Source: Williamsia sp. DF01-3
GTDB taxonomy: Bacteria > Actinomycetota > Actinomycetes > Mycobacteriales > Mycobacteriaceae
Direction: 5' to 3'
NCBI RefSeq assembly: GCF_023051145.1
Contig: NZ_JALKFS010000005.1
Location: 496,001-560,000, forward strand
Length of the DNA: 64,000 nt
The position numbers were made by a program, and so were the translations under genes. Below the pieces are notes generated by a model. It searched no databases and was not told where the DNA came from. It worked only from the letters and a program-made list of their open reading frames with translations. Numbering within the stretch: position 1 is the first letter of the stretch; the number at the start of each line of letters is the position of its first letter. Below are positions 25,136 to 33,749 of this stretch, piece by piece.

Positions 25136-26662
25136 ATGGCACGCCCGACAGCGGCGCAGCTCTACGCCGCCTACGGGGACAACGCGGACAGCGATGTCAC
25201 CCTGCAACTGCTGAGGTCCCGGAACGCGGTGCCCTATCTCGCGATCATGGCCGCGCGTCTGGCCGACGGTCAGGTGGACGGCGACCATCTCGCGGCGGGT
25301 ATCGACCGCGACCTGGCGGAGTTGGCCGCGCACTGGACCGAGCGAGGCTGGGAACTGCCCACGGCCGACGACTTGTTGGACCGCTGGGTGCGGGCGGGTT
25401 ATCTCGCCCGAACCCTGCACGCCGACTCCCAGCGAGAGCGGTACCAGCTCACCCGCGGCGCCACGCAGGCCATCGCGCAGGTTCAGGCCGTACGCCGTAA
25501 CCGCACGGTGGCCACCGAGACCGTGCTCGAACTGGTGATGTCGCGGCTGTCGAACATCGCTGTGTCGATCAACCCGGATCCCGGCGAGCACATCCGCGAC
25601 ATCGATCAGAAGATCGCCGAGCTCACCAGACGGCGGGAAGAACTAGCAGCCGGCGCCATCCCGGCGGTCGATTCGCGACGGGTGCTCGACGACATCCGCA
25701 TGGTCACGTCGCTGGCCGAGCGGATGCCCGCCGACATCATCGGATACGGCGAGAAGATGCGTGAGAACTCCCGCGCCCTGCTCACCAGTGGCCTCGACGC
25801 CGAGCACGGTTCGCATGCCGACGTGCTCAACCGGATGTTCGACGGCCACGACGCGCTGGCGGACTCCGACGAGGGCAAGGCCTTCGACACGTTCTACACA
25901 CTGATCGCGGATCACCGCTTACGCGACGATCTCGAGTCGAGCATCCGGCAGATCGCCGAGGGGATCCCGAATCTCCCGCACGACATCCTCGACACACTCA
26001 CCGGTTTCATCGACCGGATGTGGGATGAGGTGCAGTCGGTGGACGAGGTGCGTGGTCAGGTCTACCGGCGCATCAACACCTTCGTCAAAGACGGCGACTT
26101 CCTCCACTATCGCGCGTTGCGCAGCCAGATCGCCGACGCGCAGCGCGCCGCGGCCGCTGCGTTCGTGCACGCGGGGCCAGGTAAAGACCTTGGTATCGCG
26201 GTACCGATGAGCGCCGCTGTGTCCAATTCGGTCGGCGCGTTGATCTTTCACGACGGGATCGTGGATTCGCCTGGGGCGGTTGCCGACACCGTGGGTGAGA
26301 TCAACATCGACCCCGCCGACCTGGTGGGCGCCGAATCGATCGATTGGCATGCATTGACCGACGCGGTGAACGAGGCCGTGGCCGACGGTCCCGCCGAGAT
26401 CGACGATGTGCTGGCGTTGTTGCCCACGGCCCGTACCGGTGACGTGATCGGCATCTGGTCGCTGGCGCAGCGCCATGGCGCCGCAGAACACGGCCAGGAC
26501 GAGGTCACCGTGCTCGCCCACACCGCTCGCGGTATGCGCGAGATCCGTTTGCCCGCAGTCCGATTCACACACAAGCTGCCCGATCCGATAACCGCTCAGC
26601 CACACGAGGTGATGCATTTGCTCGATGAACCAGCCGAGCCTGTCCGAGGTGCCACCCGGTGA
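25136..26662 (+). CDS. jetA: JetA/MksF-type DUF3375 protein of a Wadjet-like SMC complex
   Basis: 508 residues, DUF3375 family. In Wadjet/MksBEFG systems this protein is the kleisin-like subunit that bridges the SMC heads. The N-terminus (TAAQLYAAYGDNADSDVTLQ, then RSRNAVPYLAIMAARL) and the central DVLNRMFDGHDALADSDEGK and AFDTFYTLIADHRLRDDLES are typical of the family, with a long helical middle and an acidic C-terminal region. The ATG has GTGAGGTGG upstream. It overlaps the next gene by 4 bases (GTGA), the first of three such overlaps in the operon. Confidence 0.85.
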   Translation: MARPTAAQLYAAYGDNADSDVTLQLLRSRNAVPYLAIMAARLADGQVDGDHLAAGIDRDLAELAAHWTERGWELPTADDLLDRWVRAGYLARTLHADSQRERYQLTRGATQAIAQVQAVRRNRTVATETVLELVMSRLSNIAVSINPDPGEHIRDIDQKIAELTRRREELAAGAIPAVDSRRVLDDIRMVTSLAERMPADIIGYGEKMRENSRALLTSGLDAEHGSHADVLNRMFDGHDALADSDEGKAFDTFYTLIADHRLRDDLESSIRQIAEGIPNLPHDILDTLTGFIDRMWDEVQSVDEVRGQVYRRINTFVKDGDFLHYRALRSQIADAQRAAAAAFVHAGPGKDLGIAVPMSAAVSNSVGALIFHDGIVDSPGAVADTVGEINIDPADLVGAESIDWHALTDAVNEAVADGPAEIDDVLALLPTARTGDVIGIWSLAQRHGAAEHGQDEVTVLAHTARGMREIRLPAVRFTHKLPDPITAQPHEVMHLLDEPAEPVRGATR

Positions 26663-27429
26663 GCACGCCAGAAGATGATGTGGTGGTCCAGGAGGGCGAC
26701 GATCTTTTTGTCGACTCACCCGAAGCGATCAGTGAACCATCGGTTGACCTGTCACACTTCGCATTCGACGGATCCGAGCCGGTCGGAACGATCAGTGAGG
26801 CGCGGATCGACGCCCGCTTCGACGGCGATACCTCGGCTCTGCCTGCGCCGGTCTGTTACGCGCTGCAGGAGTTGGTCGCCGCCGCACACGTGTCGGCGCG
26901 GTCTCGCAACTGGAAGACCATCGAGGTGCACGAGGAGATCATTCGGTCTCGCCTGTCGGAGCTGAATCTCCAGCTGGAGATCAACCGCGAGCACAAGTAC
27001 GCGTTCACCCGCCAGGTGTCCGAGAACGACCCGCGGCAGCGGAACATCTTGCGAGCGCAGACACTCACCCTGGCAGCGTCGGTCCTTGCACTGTTCCTGC
27101 GACAGAAGTACTTGACCAGCGCCGATGAATCGGTGGTGACCGAACGCGGCGAGATCATCGACCACATGCTCACCTACAAGCCGGTGTCCGACACCGACGA
27201 GGCGGGCTTCATCAAGCGGATCGATGCCGCCATCAATCAGCTCGAATCGCGAAAGATCATTCGAGCGTTGCCGGGAACGGACCGGTTTGTGGTGCACGGG
27301 GTGATCGCTTCGCTCCTCGGGCCCGAACAGGTGGCTGCCTACACAGAGGCCTACCGCAGGCTTGCCGGTGAGCACACCGAAGAGGGCACCGACCTCACCG
27401 AACTCGATGACCAGGAGCGCACGTCATGA
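26659..27429 (+). CDS. jetB: JetB/MksE-type DUF4194 protein
   Basis: 256 residues, DUF4194 family, the small winged-helix (KITE-like) subunit that dimerises on the kleisin in Wadjet/MksBEF complexes. Visible features are the acidic N-terminus, ALQELVAAAHVSARSRNWKT, LRAQTLTLAASVLALFLRQK and the C-terminal LESRKIIRALPGTDRFVVHG that is characteristic of the family. It overlaps jetA and jetC by 4 bases each, so stoichiometry is probably set by coupled translation. Confidence 0.83.
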   Translation: MSTPEDDVVVQEGDDLFVDSPEAISEPSVDLSHFAFDGSEPVGTISEARIDARFDGDTSALPAPVCYALQELVAAAHVSARSRNWKTIEVHEEIIRSRLSELNLQLEINREHKYAFTRQVSENDPRQRNILRAQTLTLAASVLALFLRQKYLTSADESVVTERGEIIDHMLTYKPVSDTDEAGFIKRIDAAINQLESRKIIRALPGTDRFVVHGVIASLLGPEQVAAYTEAYRRLAGEHTEEGTDLTELDDQERTS

Positions 27430-30400
27430 CCGAGATCCTGGAAGTGGACGCAGCCGGCGGATCCGGGCCGGTTGACCGCGATACGCCATCGCCACTGGCC
27501 GCCCCGGCGGGCAAGCGCACCCTCAACATCGGCCAATTCCGTTTGACCAGGCTGCAACTGGTCAACTGGGGAACCTTCGACGGGTACAAGGACTATCCGA
27601 TCGACGAGCGGGGCGTGATGCTCACCGGGCCGTCCGGGTCGGGCAAGTCATCGATGATGGACGGTCATTCGGTGGTGTTGCTGCCCACCTACGATCAGGT
27701 GTTCAACGCGTCGGCCGATCTGTCCGCGAAGGGCGCGAAGAAGGCGGCCCGATCGATGGCCGACTACGTGCGCGGCGCGTGGGCGGAGAACGACGACCGG
27801 TACAACCAGTCGCAGGTGCAGTACCTGAGGGCGGATGGCGCCACCTGGTCGGCGATCGCGGCGACCTACGACAACGGCGCAGGATCTGCCACCACTGCGG
27901 TGGCGATCAAGTGGTTCCCGGGGTCGGGCACCGACGGCAGTTCACTGCGGTCGTGGTACCAGCTGCATGACGGGCATTTCGACCTACTCGGCCTGAACAG
28001 ATGGGCACAGAACGGATTTGACATCCGCCGGTACCGGTCGGCCAATCCGACTGTGGAATGCTTCGATGTGCAGAGCGCCTACCAGGAGGCGCTGAGGCGA
28101 CGTGTGGGAATCGGCCAGTCGTCGGCAGCCTTGTCTTTGATGGGCAAGGCGAAGGCCATGAAAAACGTCGGTGATCTCAACCTGTTCATCCGGACGTACA
28201 TGCTCGATCGACCCGACACCTACGCCAAAGCCGAACGGCTGGTGGAGAACTTCACTCAACTCGACGAGGCGTATCAGGCCGCGGCCCGCGCCAACGCGCA
28301 GGAACAGGTCCTCCGACCGATCCCGGCGGCCTGGGAAACATATTGCAGCGCTGAAGAATCCACGACCCGAGCGGGCACGCTGCTGGGTCCGCCGATGAGG
28401 GCGTTCATGCGCGAGCACCGGCTGACGCTCCTGCAACAGCGTCTGGATCAGATCGACGCCGACCGGATGCGGTTGGACAACGAGGTGGCCAACTGGGAGA
28501 ACCTCGCAGACGAACGCGAGGAGCGCCACAGCTCGCTGCGCGACCAATTGACCGCCGAGAAGGGCGAGCTCACCACACTGGAATCGGAGCTCAAATCCTT
28601 CGAGGCGCAGGTGACGGCCCGGAACCGCGCCTACGAACGGTATGCGACGTTGGTGGGCGGACTGGGGGAGCAGACCCCCGAGACCCAGGACGAGTTCGCC
28701 GCCCTGCGGATGCGAGCCCCGGAGATCGCCAGGGCGGCAAGAGAAGCCGCCGACAGGTTGGCCACCACGGCACACAGCTTCTTCGCCGCCGAGACCGATG
28801 CGCGGCGAGAGTTCGAGGCGGTCGTGGAAGAGCTGGCGAGCCTGAACACCCGGCGGTCGCTGCTGCCACGCGAAGTGCTGGCACAACGCGACGGCATCGC
28901 GCAGGCCACCGGGGTCCCGCCCGCCGAATTGCCGTTCGCCGCCGAACTCATCGACGTCGACCCCGCCGCCAAGGACCGTTGGGCCGGGGCCGCCGAGAGA
29001 GTGCTGCGCGGACTGGGCATGACCATGCTGGTGCCGGCTCGGCACCGCACCACCATCGGCGAGTTCGTCAACCGGACCAACATCGGCGGGGTACTCGAAT
29101 ACCGCGTCTATCAGGAGGACTCAGCGGTTGCTGCCGACCCTGTTCGCGGTTCGCTCGCCGAGAAACTGATCGTAGACCGGAAACACCCCGCCGGAGCGTG
29201 GCTGGCCACAGTTGTCGCCCACAGCGCCGAGCACATCTGTGTGGATCTGCCGTCTCAGCTCGATGAGCACACGCTGGCGGTCACTCCGCAGGGTCTGGTG
29301 AAGTCCGGTCGTGACCGTTTCCGCAAAGACGACCGGCGTTCGGTGTCCGACCGCACACAGTGGATCCTCGGCTCCAACACCGACGGTAAGCGCTCGGCTC
29401 TCGAGGAGCTCAAGGCCGAGCTCGAACTTCGGTACCAGCAGGCGCGGCAGGCGGCTCAGGACAAGCGGGACCTGTTGGAGCAAAACCGCGAACGCGCGAA
29501 GAACGCCGATGCCCTGACCGGGTACGCGTCGTGGGCCGAGCTGAACTGGTGGTCGTCGCGGCGAGATGCCGACGAACTCAACGCCCGCATCGATCGCGTT
29601 CGCGAAAACCGGGTGGATCTCGCCGAACTCGAGGAGCAGGTGGAGATCGCCCGGGCCGACTGGCGAGAGGCCGTCGCTCGGGTGGGTGCGCTGGGCGATC
29701 AACTGGGACACATCGGCTCGGACTGGGATCGATGGTTCGCCGAGTTCGAGCAGGTCAAGAACGAGGGCACCAAACTCGAGGATTCCGACCGGGAGTATCT
29801 CGCCGAGGTGCTCGCCGAGACGCTCGCCGATGGCGGCAAGACACTGACCCTGGACAACTACGGCGAGGTGCGGTCTGATCTGCGCAATTCGCTCGAAGCC
29901 GTTGTGGGCAAGGCGAATGCCGAACGTGACGGTGCCGAGAACCGAATTGTCCGCGCCGCCGAGGCCTTCCTGCGGGAGTGGCCGGAGGCCGCAGCGAATC
30001 TGAGCGCCACGGTGGAGTACGCGTCGGATCTGGTGTCGATTCACCAGAGCCTGGTCGAGCACGGTCTGGCGTCGACACAGCAACGGTTCCGGCAGCTCAT
30101 CACCACCGACATCAGCCACTCGGTCTCCAACTTGTACAAGGAGATCGGCGACACCAACAAGCGCATCACACAGGGCATTGCCGAGGTCAACACAGGCCTG
30201 CGCAGGGTCGACTTCAACGAGGGCACCTACCTGCAGATCGCGCAATTGCACAATCCCACTGACGAGTCGCGGGAGTTCGGCAAGATCGTCGACGCGATGA
30301 TCCGCGACGCGCCTGCGGCGAAGTCGGGTGACGGCGCGGTGTTGGCGCGGCAGTTCTACCGGATCCGCGGGCTCGTAGCCCGGCTCACCGGTACCGACGC

Positions 30401-30884
30401 AGAGAACCGCCGCTGGTGCGACAACGTGCTCGACGTCCGCAACAGCTACACCTTTTACGGCAAAGAGCTGAGTCTCGATGCCGCACCGGACGATCCGCCC
30501 GTGCACACCTACCGCAACACCGCATCCAACTCCGGTGGCGAGCAGGAGAAGCTGGTGGCGTTCTGTCTGGCTGCGGCCCTGAGCTTTTCGCTGAGCCACG
30601 GCGAGGACCATCGTCCGGGGTTTGCGCCACTCATGCTCGACGAGGCCTTCAGCAAGTCCGACGAGACCTTCAGTTCGCAGTCACTCCGCGCATTTGAACA
30701 GTTCGGGTTCCAGCTGATCATCGCCGCCCCGATTCGCATGGTGGGGATCGTGGAACCGTTCATCGGTCAGGTCATCCTGGTGGACAAGCAGATCGGCGAT
30801 ACGGGTGCCCGCTCGGATGCACGCGCAGCCACGTTCGGCGAATTGGCGCAGGCGCGGGCGTCGTCAGGCCGACGCGAATCATGA
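27426..30884 (+). CDS. jetC: JetC/MksB-type SMC-like ATPase
   Basis: 1,152 residues. Walker A is GPSGSGKSS at residues 68-76. Near the C-terminus are the ABC signature region NSGGEQEKLVAF (from about 1035) and Walker B PLMLDEAFSK (Asp about 1072). Between them are two long coiled coils rich in Glu/Arg (such as EVANWENLADEREERHSSL) around a hinge-like segment near 490-600. This is the ATP-binding motor of Wadjet/MksB complexes, which extrude DNA loops and select small circular DNA. Operonic with JetA and JetB, and it ends in a 4-bp overlap (ATGA) with an AlkZ-type gene instead of JetD. Confidence 0.88.
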   Translation: MTEILEVDAAGGSGPVDRDTPSPLAAPAGKRTLNIGQFRLTRLQLVNWGTFDGYKDYPIDERGVMLTGPSGSGKSSMMDGHSVVLLPTYDQVFNASADLSAKGAKKAARSMADYVRGAWAENDDRYNQSQVQYLRADGATWSAIAATYDNGAGSATTAVAIKWFPGSGTDGSSLRSWYQLHDGHFDLLGLNRWAQNGFDIRRYRSANPTVECFDVQSAYQEALRRRVGIGQSSAALSLMGKAKAMKNVGDLNLFIRTYMLDRPDTYAKAERLVENFTQLDEAYQAAARANAQEQVLRPIPAAWETYCSAEESTTRAGTLLGPPMRAFMREHRLTLLQQRLDQIDADRMRLDNEVANWENLADEREERHSSLRDQLTAEKGELTTLESELKSFEAQVTARNRAYERYATLVGGLGEQTPETQDEFAALRMRAPEIARAAREAADRLATTAHSFFAAETDARREFEAVVEELASLNTRRSLLPREVLAQRDGIAQATGVPPAELPFAAELIDVDPAAKDRWAGAAERVLRGLGMTMLVPARHRTTIGEFVNRTNIGGVLEYRVYQEDSAVAADPVRGSLAEKLIVDRKHPAGAWLATVVAHSAEHICVDLPSQLDEHTLAVTPQGLVKSGRDRFRKDDRRSVSDRTQWILGSNTDGKRSALEELKAELELRYQQARQAAQDKRDLLEQNRERAKNADALTGYASWAELNWWSSRRDADELNARIDRVRENRVDLAELEEQVEIARADWREAVARVGALGDQLGHIGSDWDRWFAEFEQVKNEGTKLEDSDREYLAEVLAETLADGGKTLTLDNYGEVRSDLRNSLEAVVGKANAERDGAENRIVRAAEAFLREWPEAAANLSATVEYASDLVSIHQSLVEHGLASTQQRFRQLITTDISHSVSNLYKEIGDTNKRITQGIAEVNTGLRRVDFNEGTYLQIAQLHNPTDESREFGKIVDAMIRDAPAAKSGDGAVLARQFYRIRGLVARLTGTDAENRRWCDNVLDVRNSYTFYGKELSLDAAPDDPPVHTYRNTASNSGGEQEKLVAFCLAAALSFSLSHGEDHRPGFAPLMLDEAFSKSDETFSSQSLRAFEQFGFQLIIAAPIRMVGIVEPFIGQVILVDKQIGDTGARSDARAATFGELAQARASSGRRES

Positions 30885-31963
30885 CCGCGACGTTGTCGAT
30901 GCGGCAGTGGAACCGGACCCTGCTGCAGCGCCAGCATCTGCTCGAAAGGGTGGACGAAGACGTCCTCGAGGTGCTCGACCGTTGCGTCGGTCTCCAGTCG
31001 CAAGACCCGAAGTCGGCGTTCTACGGTCTGTGGTCACGCATTGCGGACTTCGACCCCGCCGACCTCGATCAGCTGATCGATGGACGCGAGGTGGTGCGGA
31101 TCGCATTGCTGCGCAGCACCGTGTTTCTCATCGACAGTGAAGATGCGCGATGGATCCGGCCGCTCACCCAGCCTCTGATGGACAAGGTGTTGCGGTCGAA
31201 CCACTACAAGCTGATCGGCGATGCTGATCCTGCTGAGGTGGTGGACTACGGGCGAGAGTTGTTGCGTGACAATCAGATGACTGTCAAAGACCTCAAGACG
31301 GTGTTGTCGGAGCGCTGGCCGGCAGCAGACGCGTCGTCCCTGGTGACGGTGGTGCGCTGCCTGGAGTCATTGGTTCAGGTGCCTCCGCGGGGCACATGGC
31401 GTGGTTCTGCGACCACGACCTATCAATTGTTCGACGACTGGTGCGGCGCGGGCGAACCTGCCGTGACCGGGGATGAGGCCATCGCCGATCTGGTCCGGCT
31501 CTACCTGCGTGGGTTCGGCCCGGCGTCGATCAACGGCATTCAGACATGGTCGGGCATCACCGGTCTGCGCCCGATCGTCGAGGCGATGGAAGCGGACTGG
31601 GAGCTCGCGAAGCTGCAGGGGCCCGACGGCGAGGAACTCTTCGACATCGAAGGCCTGGCGCCGGCCGACGAGGGGGTCGACGCCCCCGCCCGTCTGATTG
31701 CGCCCTTCGACAACATCGTGCTGGCTCAGGGCGCCGATCGGCGACGGGTCATCGACGACGAGGTGTTCAAGAAGACGACGACCCCCAACGGCCGTTCCCC
31801 CGGATTTGTTCTCGTCGACGGCCGAGTGGCGGGTATATGGAATCCCCGCAAGGACGGCAAGCGAATCACGGTGGAGGTCGAGTACCTGCTGAAGGTGTCC
31901 GCAGCGGATCGCCGCGCAGTCGACCGCGAGCGCGATCAGTTGATCGAGTTCTGCAACTCATGA
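30881..31963 (+). CDS. Winged-helix HTH_42 (AlkZ/YcaQ-type) DNA glycosylase-like protein in place of JetD
   Basis: 360 residues. The family signature is the segment RCVGLQSQDPKSAFYGLWSR at about 35-54, whose QSQ (Q39, Q41) corresponds to the catalytic Q-x-Q of AlkZ, a glycosylase that unhooks interstrand crosslinks and bulky N7-guanine adducts. Tandem winged-helix regions follow, then RLIAPFDNIVLAQGADRRR and a beta C-terminus with SPGFVLVDGRVAGIWNPRKD. No Toprim or DUF3322/DUF2220 nuclease motif of JetD/MksG is visible. It overlaps jetC by 4 bases, so it is translated with the SMC complex. It may act as the DNA-targeting effector or simply be a repair gene that shares the operon. Confidence 0.78.
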   Translation: MTATLSMRQWNRTLLQRQHLLERVDEDVLEVLDRCVGLQSQDPKSAFYGLWSRIADFDPADLDQLIDGREVVRIALLRSTVFLIDSEDARWIRPLTQPLMDKVLRSNHYKLIGDADPAEVVDYGRELLRDNQMTVKDLKTVLSERWPAADASSLVTVVRCLESLVQVPPRGTWRGSATTTYQLFDDWCGAGEPAVTGDEAIADLVRLYLRGFGPASINGIQTWSGITGLRPIVEAMEADWELAKLQGPDGEELFDIEGLAPADEGVDAPARLIAPFDNIVLAQGADRRRVIDDEVFKKTTTPNGRSPGFVLVDGRVAGIWNPRKDGKRITVEVEYLLKVSAADRRAVDRERDQLIEFCNS

Positions 31964-32021
31964 ACGCCTCACGCCGCACCGGCGGTCACCCTCGCTCAGA
32001 TCTGCACCTGGCCCGGCTGCC

Positions 32022-32860
32022 ATGACGATCCAGGATCTGCCGCCCGGTACGGCGAAGGGACGTCAGCGCACCGACGCCCCGGTTGCGGAAGCGGTTGACA
32101 AACGAATGCTCCCGGTCTACGAAGCGGGCGCGATCGATGTCCCGTTTGTGATCGCGGGCAACTACGAGGTGATGGCGCGTAACACCTTCTGGGAGGAGCA
32201 CTCCCATCCCACGCACGAGCTGCTCTGGACGGAGCGCGGCGCGTCGACGGCCACCATCGGGTCGCGGATCTGGGCGATCACGCCGTCTGTGGGTCTGTGG
32301 GTGCCGGCGGGCGTACGGCATTCGGGATGGACACCGGAGGGCATCACCTTGCGGGCCGCGCAGTTCAGTTTCCGTGCGGCTCCGTCGATCTCGGCCGAGC
32401 CGGTGGCGGTGGAGATGTCCACGTTGCTGCTGTTGCTGCTCGATCGGCTGACGGTCGACGGGCTCGACCCGCGTCGCGGACGGCGACAGAGGCCATGGTG
32501 CTCGACGTGCTCGCCCCCGCGAGGCACGAGGTGTCGCTGCGAGTGCCGACGGCGGCGCTGCTGTCGCCGATCGTCGCGGCGATTCGGGCGGATCCCAGCG
32601 ACTCGACCACGTTGGCGCAGTGGGCGGTTCGACTCGGTGTCAGCACCCGCACCATCACCAGGGTCTTCCACGCCGAGACCGGTGTCGGGTTCAGTCGATG
32701 GATCGCGACGGCGCGAGCCCAGCACGCCATCGAGTTGCTGGCGCGAGGTGAGGCGATCGACGAGGTCGCCTATTGCGTCGGCTACCGGTCGGCGAGTGCA
32801 TTCGGCACGGCCTTTCGGCGGGTCACCGGGATGAGTCCTGGACGATTTCGCGCCCACTGA
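32022..32860 (+). pseudogene. AraC-family regulator disrupted by a frameshift
   Basis: The first part (from ATG 32022) encodes a cupin sensor: WEEHSHPTHELLWTERG and LWVPAGVRHSGWTPEG. After about 32470 the frame loses meaning (RGRRQRPWCST), while the -1 frame continues with TATEAMVLDVLAP and a full AraC-type HTH: TLAQWAVRLGVSTRTITRVF, DEVAYCVGYRSASAFGTAFR. One base deleted between about 32455 and 32490 explains it. It may be a true pseudogene or a sequence error. It lies 58 bases after the Wadjet-like operon. Confidence 0.75.
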
Positions 32861-32972
32861 CACCGGCTCATATCAATAACCTGGGGAGCCGAACGGAAGA
32901 CTGTTCCCGTTACACGGGAGGTGGGTGCGTCGGCCGTCGGTGGCACGGTCGGCAGCGCGCCACCATCAATTC

Positions 32973-33002
32973 ATTGACTGAGAGTCAATCAGTGACTACT
33001 CT
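32973..33002 (+). promoter_or_regulatory. Promoter with overlapping 17-bp operator, plus-strand catabolic operon
   Basis: TTGACT (32974-32979) and TACTCT (32997-33002) are 17 bases apart. The palindrome ATTGACT-GAG-AGTCAAT (32973-32989) overlaps the -35 and spacer, and a further inverted pair AGTCA...TGACT ends at 32997. The same core is at 40681-40697 before the minus-strand operon. A repressor bound here would block RNA polymerase. The TetR at 36783 is the obvious candidate. Confidence 0.7.
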
Positions 33003-33073
33003 GAGGGCATCGACGTCGTATTGCGACCGTGCACGAAGTTCTCCGGTCCCGATGTTTGTCTACTCAGTAGGAG

Positions 33074-33718
33074 ATGACCTTGGCTGCTCGTCCTGCTCAC
33101 AATGGTGTGGAAGCCGGTCGCATCGCTCCTGCCGCGATCGCGCATTGGGTGGTCAAATCCACGCGGCGAACTGAACTCATCGACTGGTACGGACGGGTTT
33201 TCGGTGCGCGCGTAGTCCACGACGACGGGCAGGTGACCTTCCTGACCTGGGATGACGAGTCGCACAGACTCGCCATCGTCTCGGTTCCCACGGTGGTCAG
33301 GTACCTGTTCCCGCTCGCCAAACTGCGACGCAAATTGTTTGGTCTCGACCACATCGCCTTCACCGTCCCCACCCTCGACGGCCTGTTGGAGGACTACGTC
33401 CGGCTCAAAGAGCATGGGATTCGGCCTGTTTGGGCTATCAATCACGGCCCCACGATCTCGTTGTACTACGAGGATCCCGACGGAACGCGTCTGGAGTTTC
33501 AGGTCGAGAACTTTCCGACGCCGGAAGAGACGGCCAATTACTTCTCCAGCGAAGAGTTCGCCGACAACCCGATCGGGGTGAACATCGACCCCGACTACCT
33601 GCTCACCCAGTTGCGCAACGGCGTACCGCACTCGTGGTTGAGACGTCGTGAGGCTGGTGTACGCCCCGGAGGCAAAGTTGTCGCGAACAAGAAGACCTTG
33701 AATTTCAAGACACTGTGA
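33074..33718 (+). CDS. VOC-superfamily protein, extradiol dioxygenase-like
   Basis: 214 residues with two beta-alpha-beta VOC modules. The 2-His-1-carboxylate metal ligands of type I extradiol dioxygenases can be placed: His in AIAHWVVKST, His in FGLDHIAFTVP and Glu in PDGTRLEFQVEN. A substrate with a catechol-like ring is possible, but glyoxalase-type activity cannot be excluded. GGAG directly abuts ATG 33074, so the TTG at 33080 (six bases spacing) may be the true start. It is the first gene of an operon with an FAH hydrolase, SDR, acyltransferase and TetR. Confidence 0.8.
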   Translation: MTLAARPAHNGVEAGRIAPAAIAHWVVKSTRRTELIDWYGRVFGARVVHDDGQVTFLTWDDESHRLAIVSVPTVVRYLFPLAKLRRKLFGLDHIAFTVPTLDGLLEDYVRLKEHGIRPVWAINHGPTISLYYEDPDGTRLEFQVENFPTPEETANYFSSEEFADNPIGVNIDPDYLLTQLRNGVPHSWLRRREAGVRPGGKVVANKKTLNFKTL

Positions 33719-33749
33719 TGAGGCCAATGGCAGCGGAGGGCATATTTCG

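Noticed and set aside
29121-30611. 496-codon minus-strand frame opposite jetC
   Set aside because: Antisense to the SMC coiled coil and ATPase motifs; no family likeness.
31964-33073. Search for a JetD/MksG nuclease or its remnant after jetC
   Set aside because: Only the frameshifted AraC-type gene and a promoter region are present. No Toprim-type or DUF3322/DUF2220-like sequence was seen on either strand.
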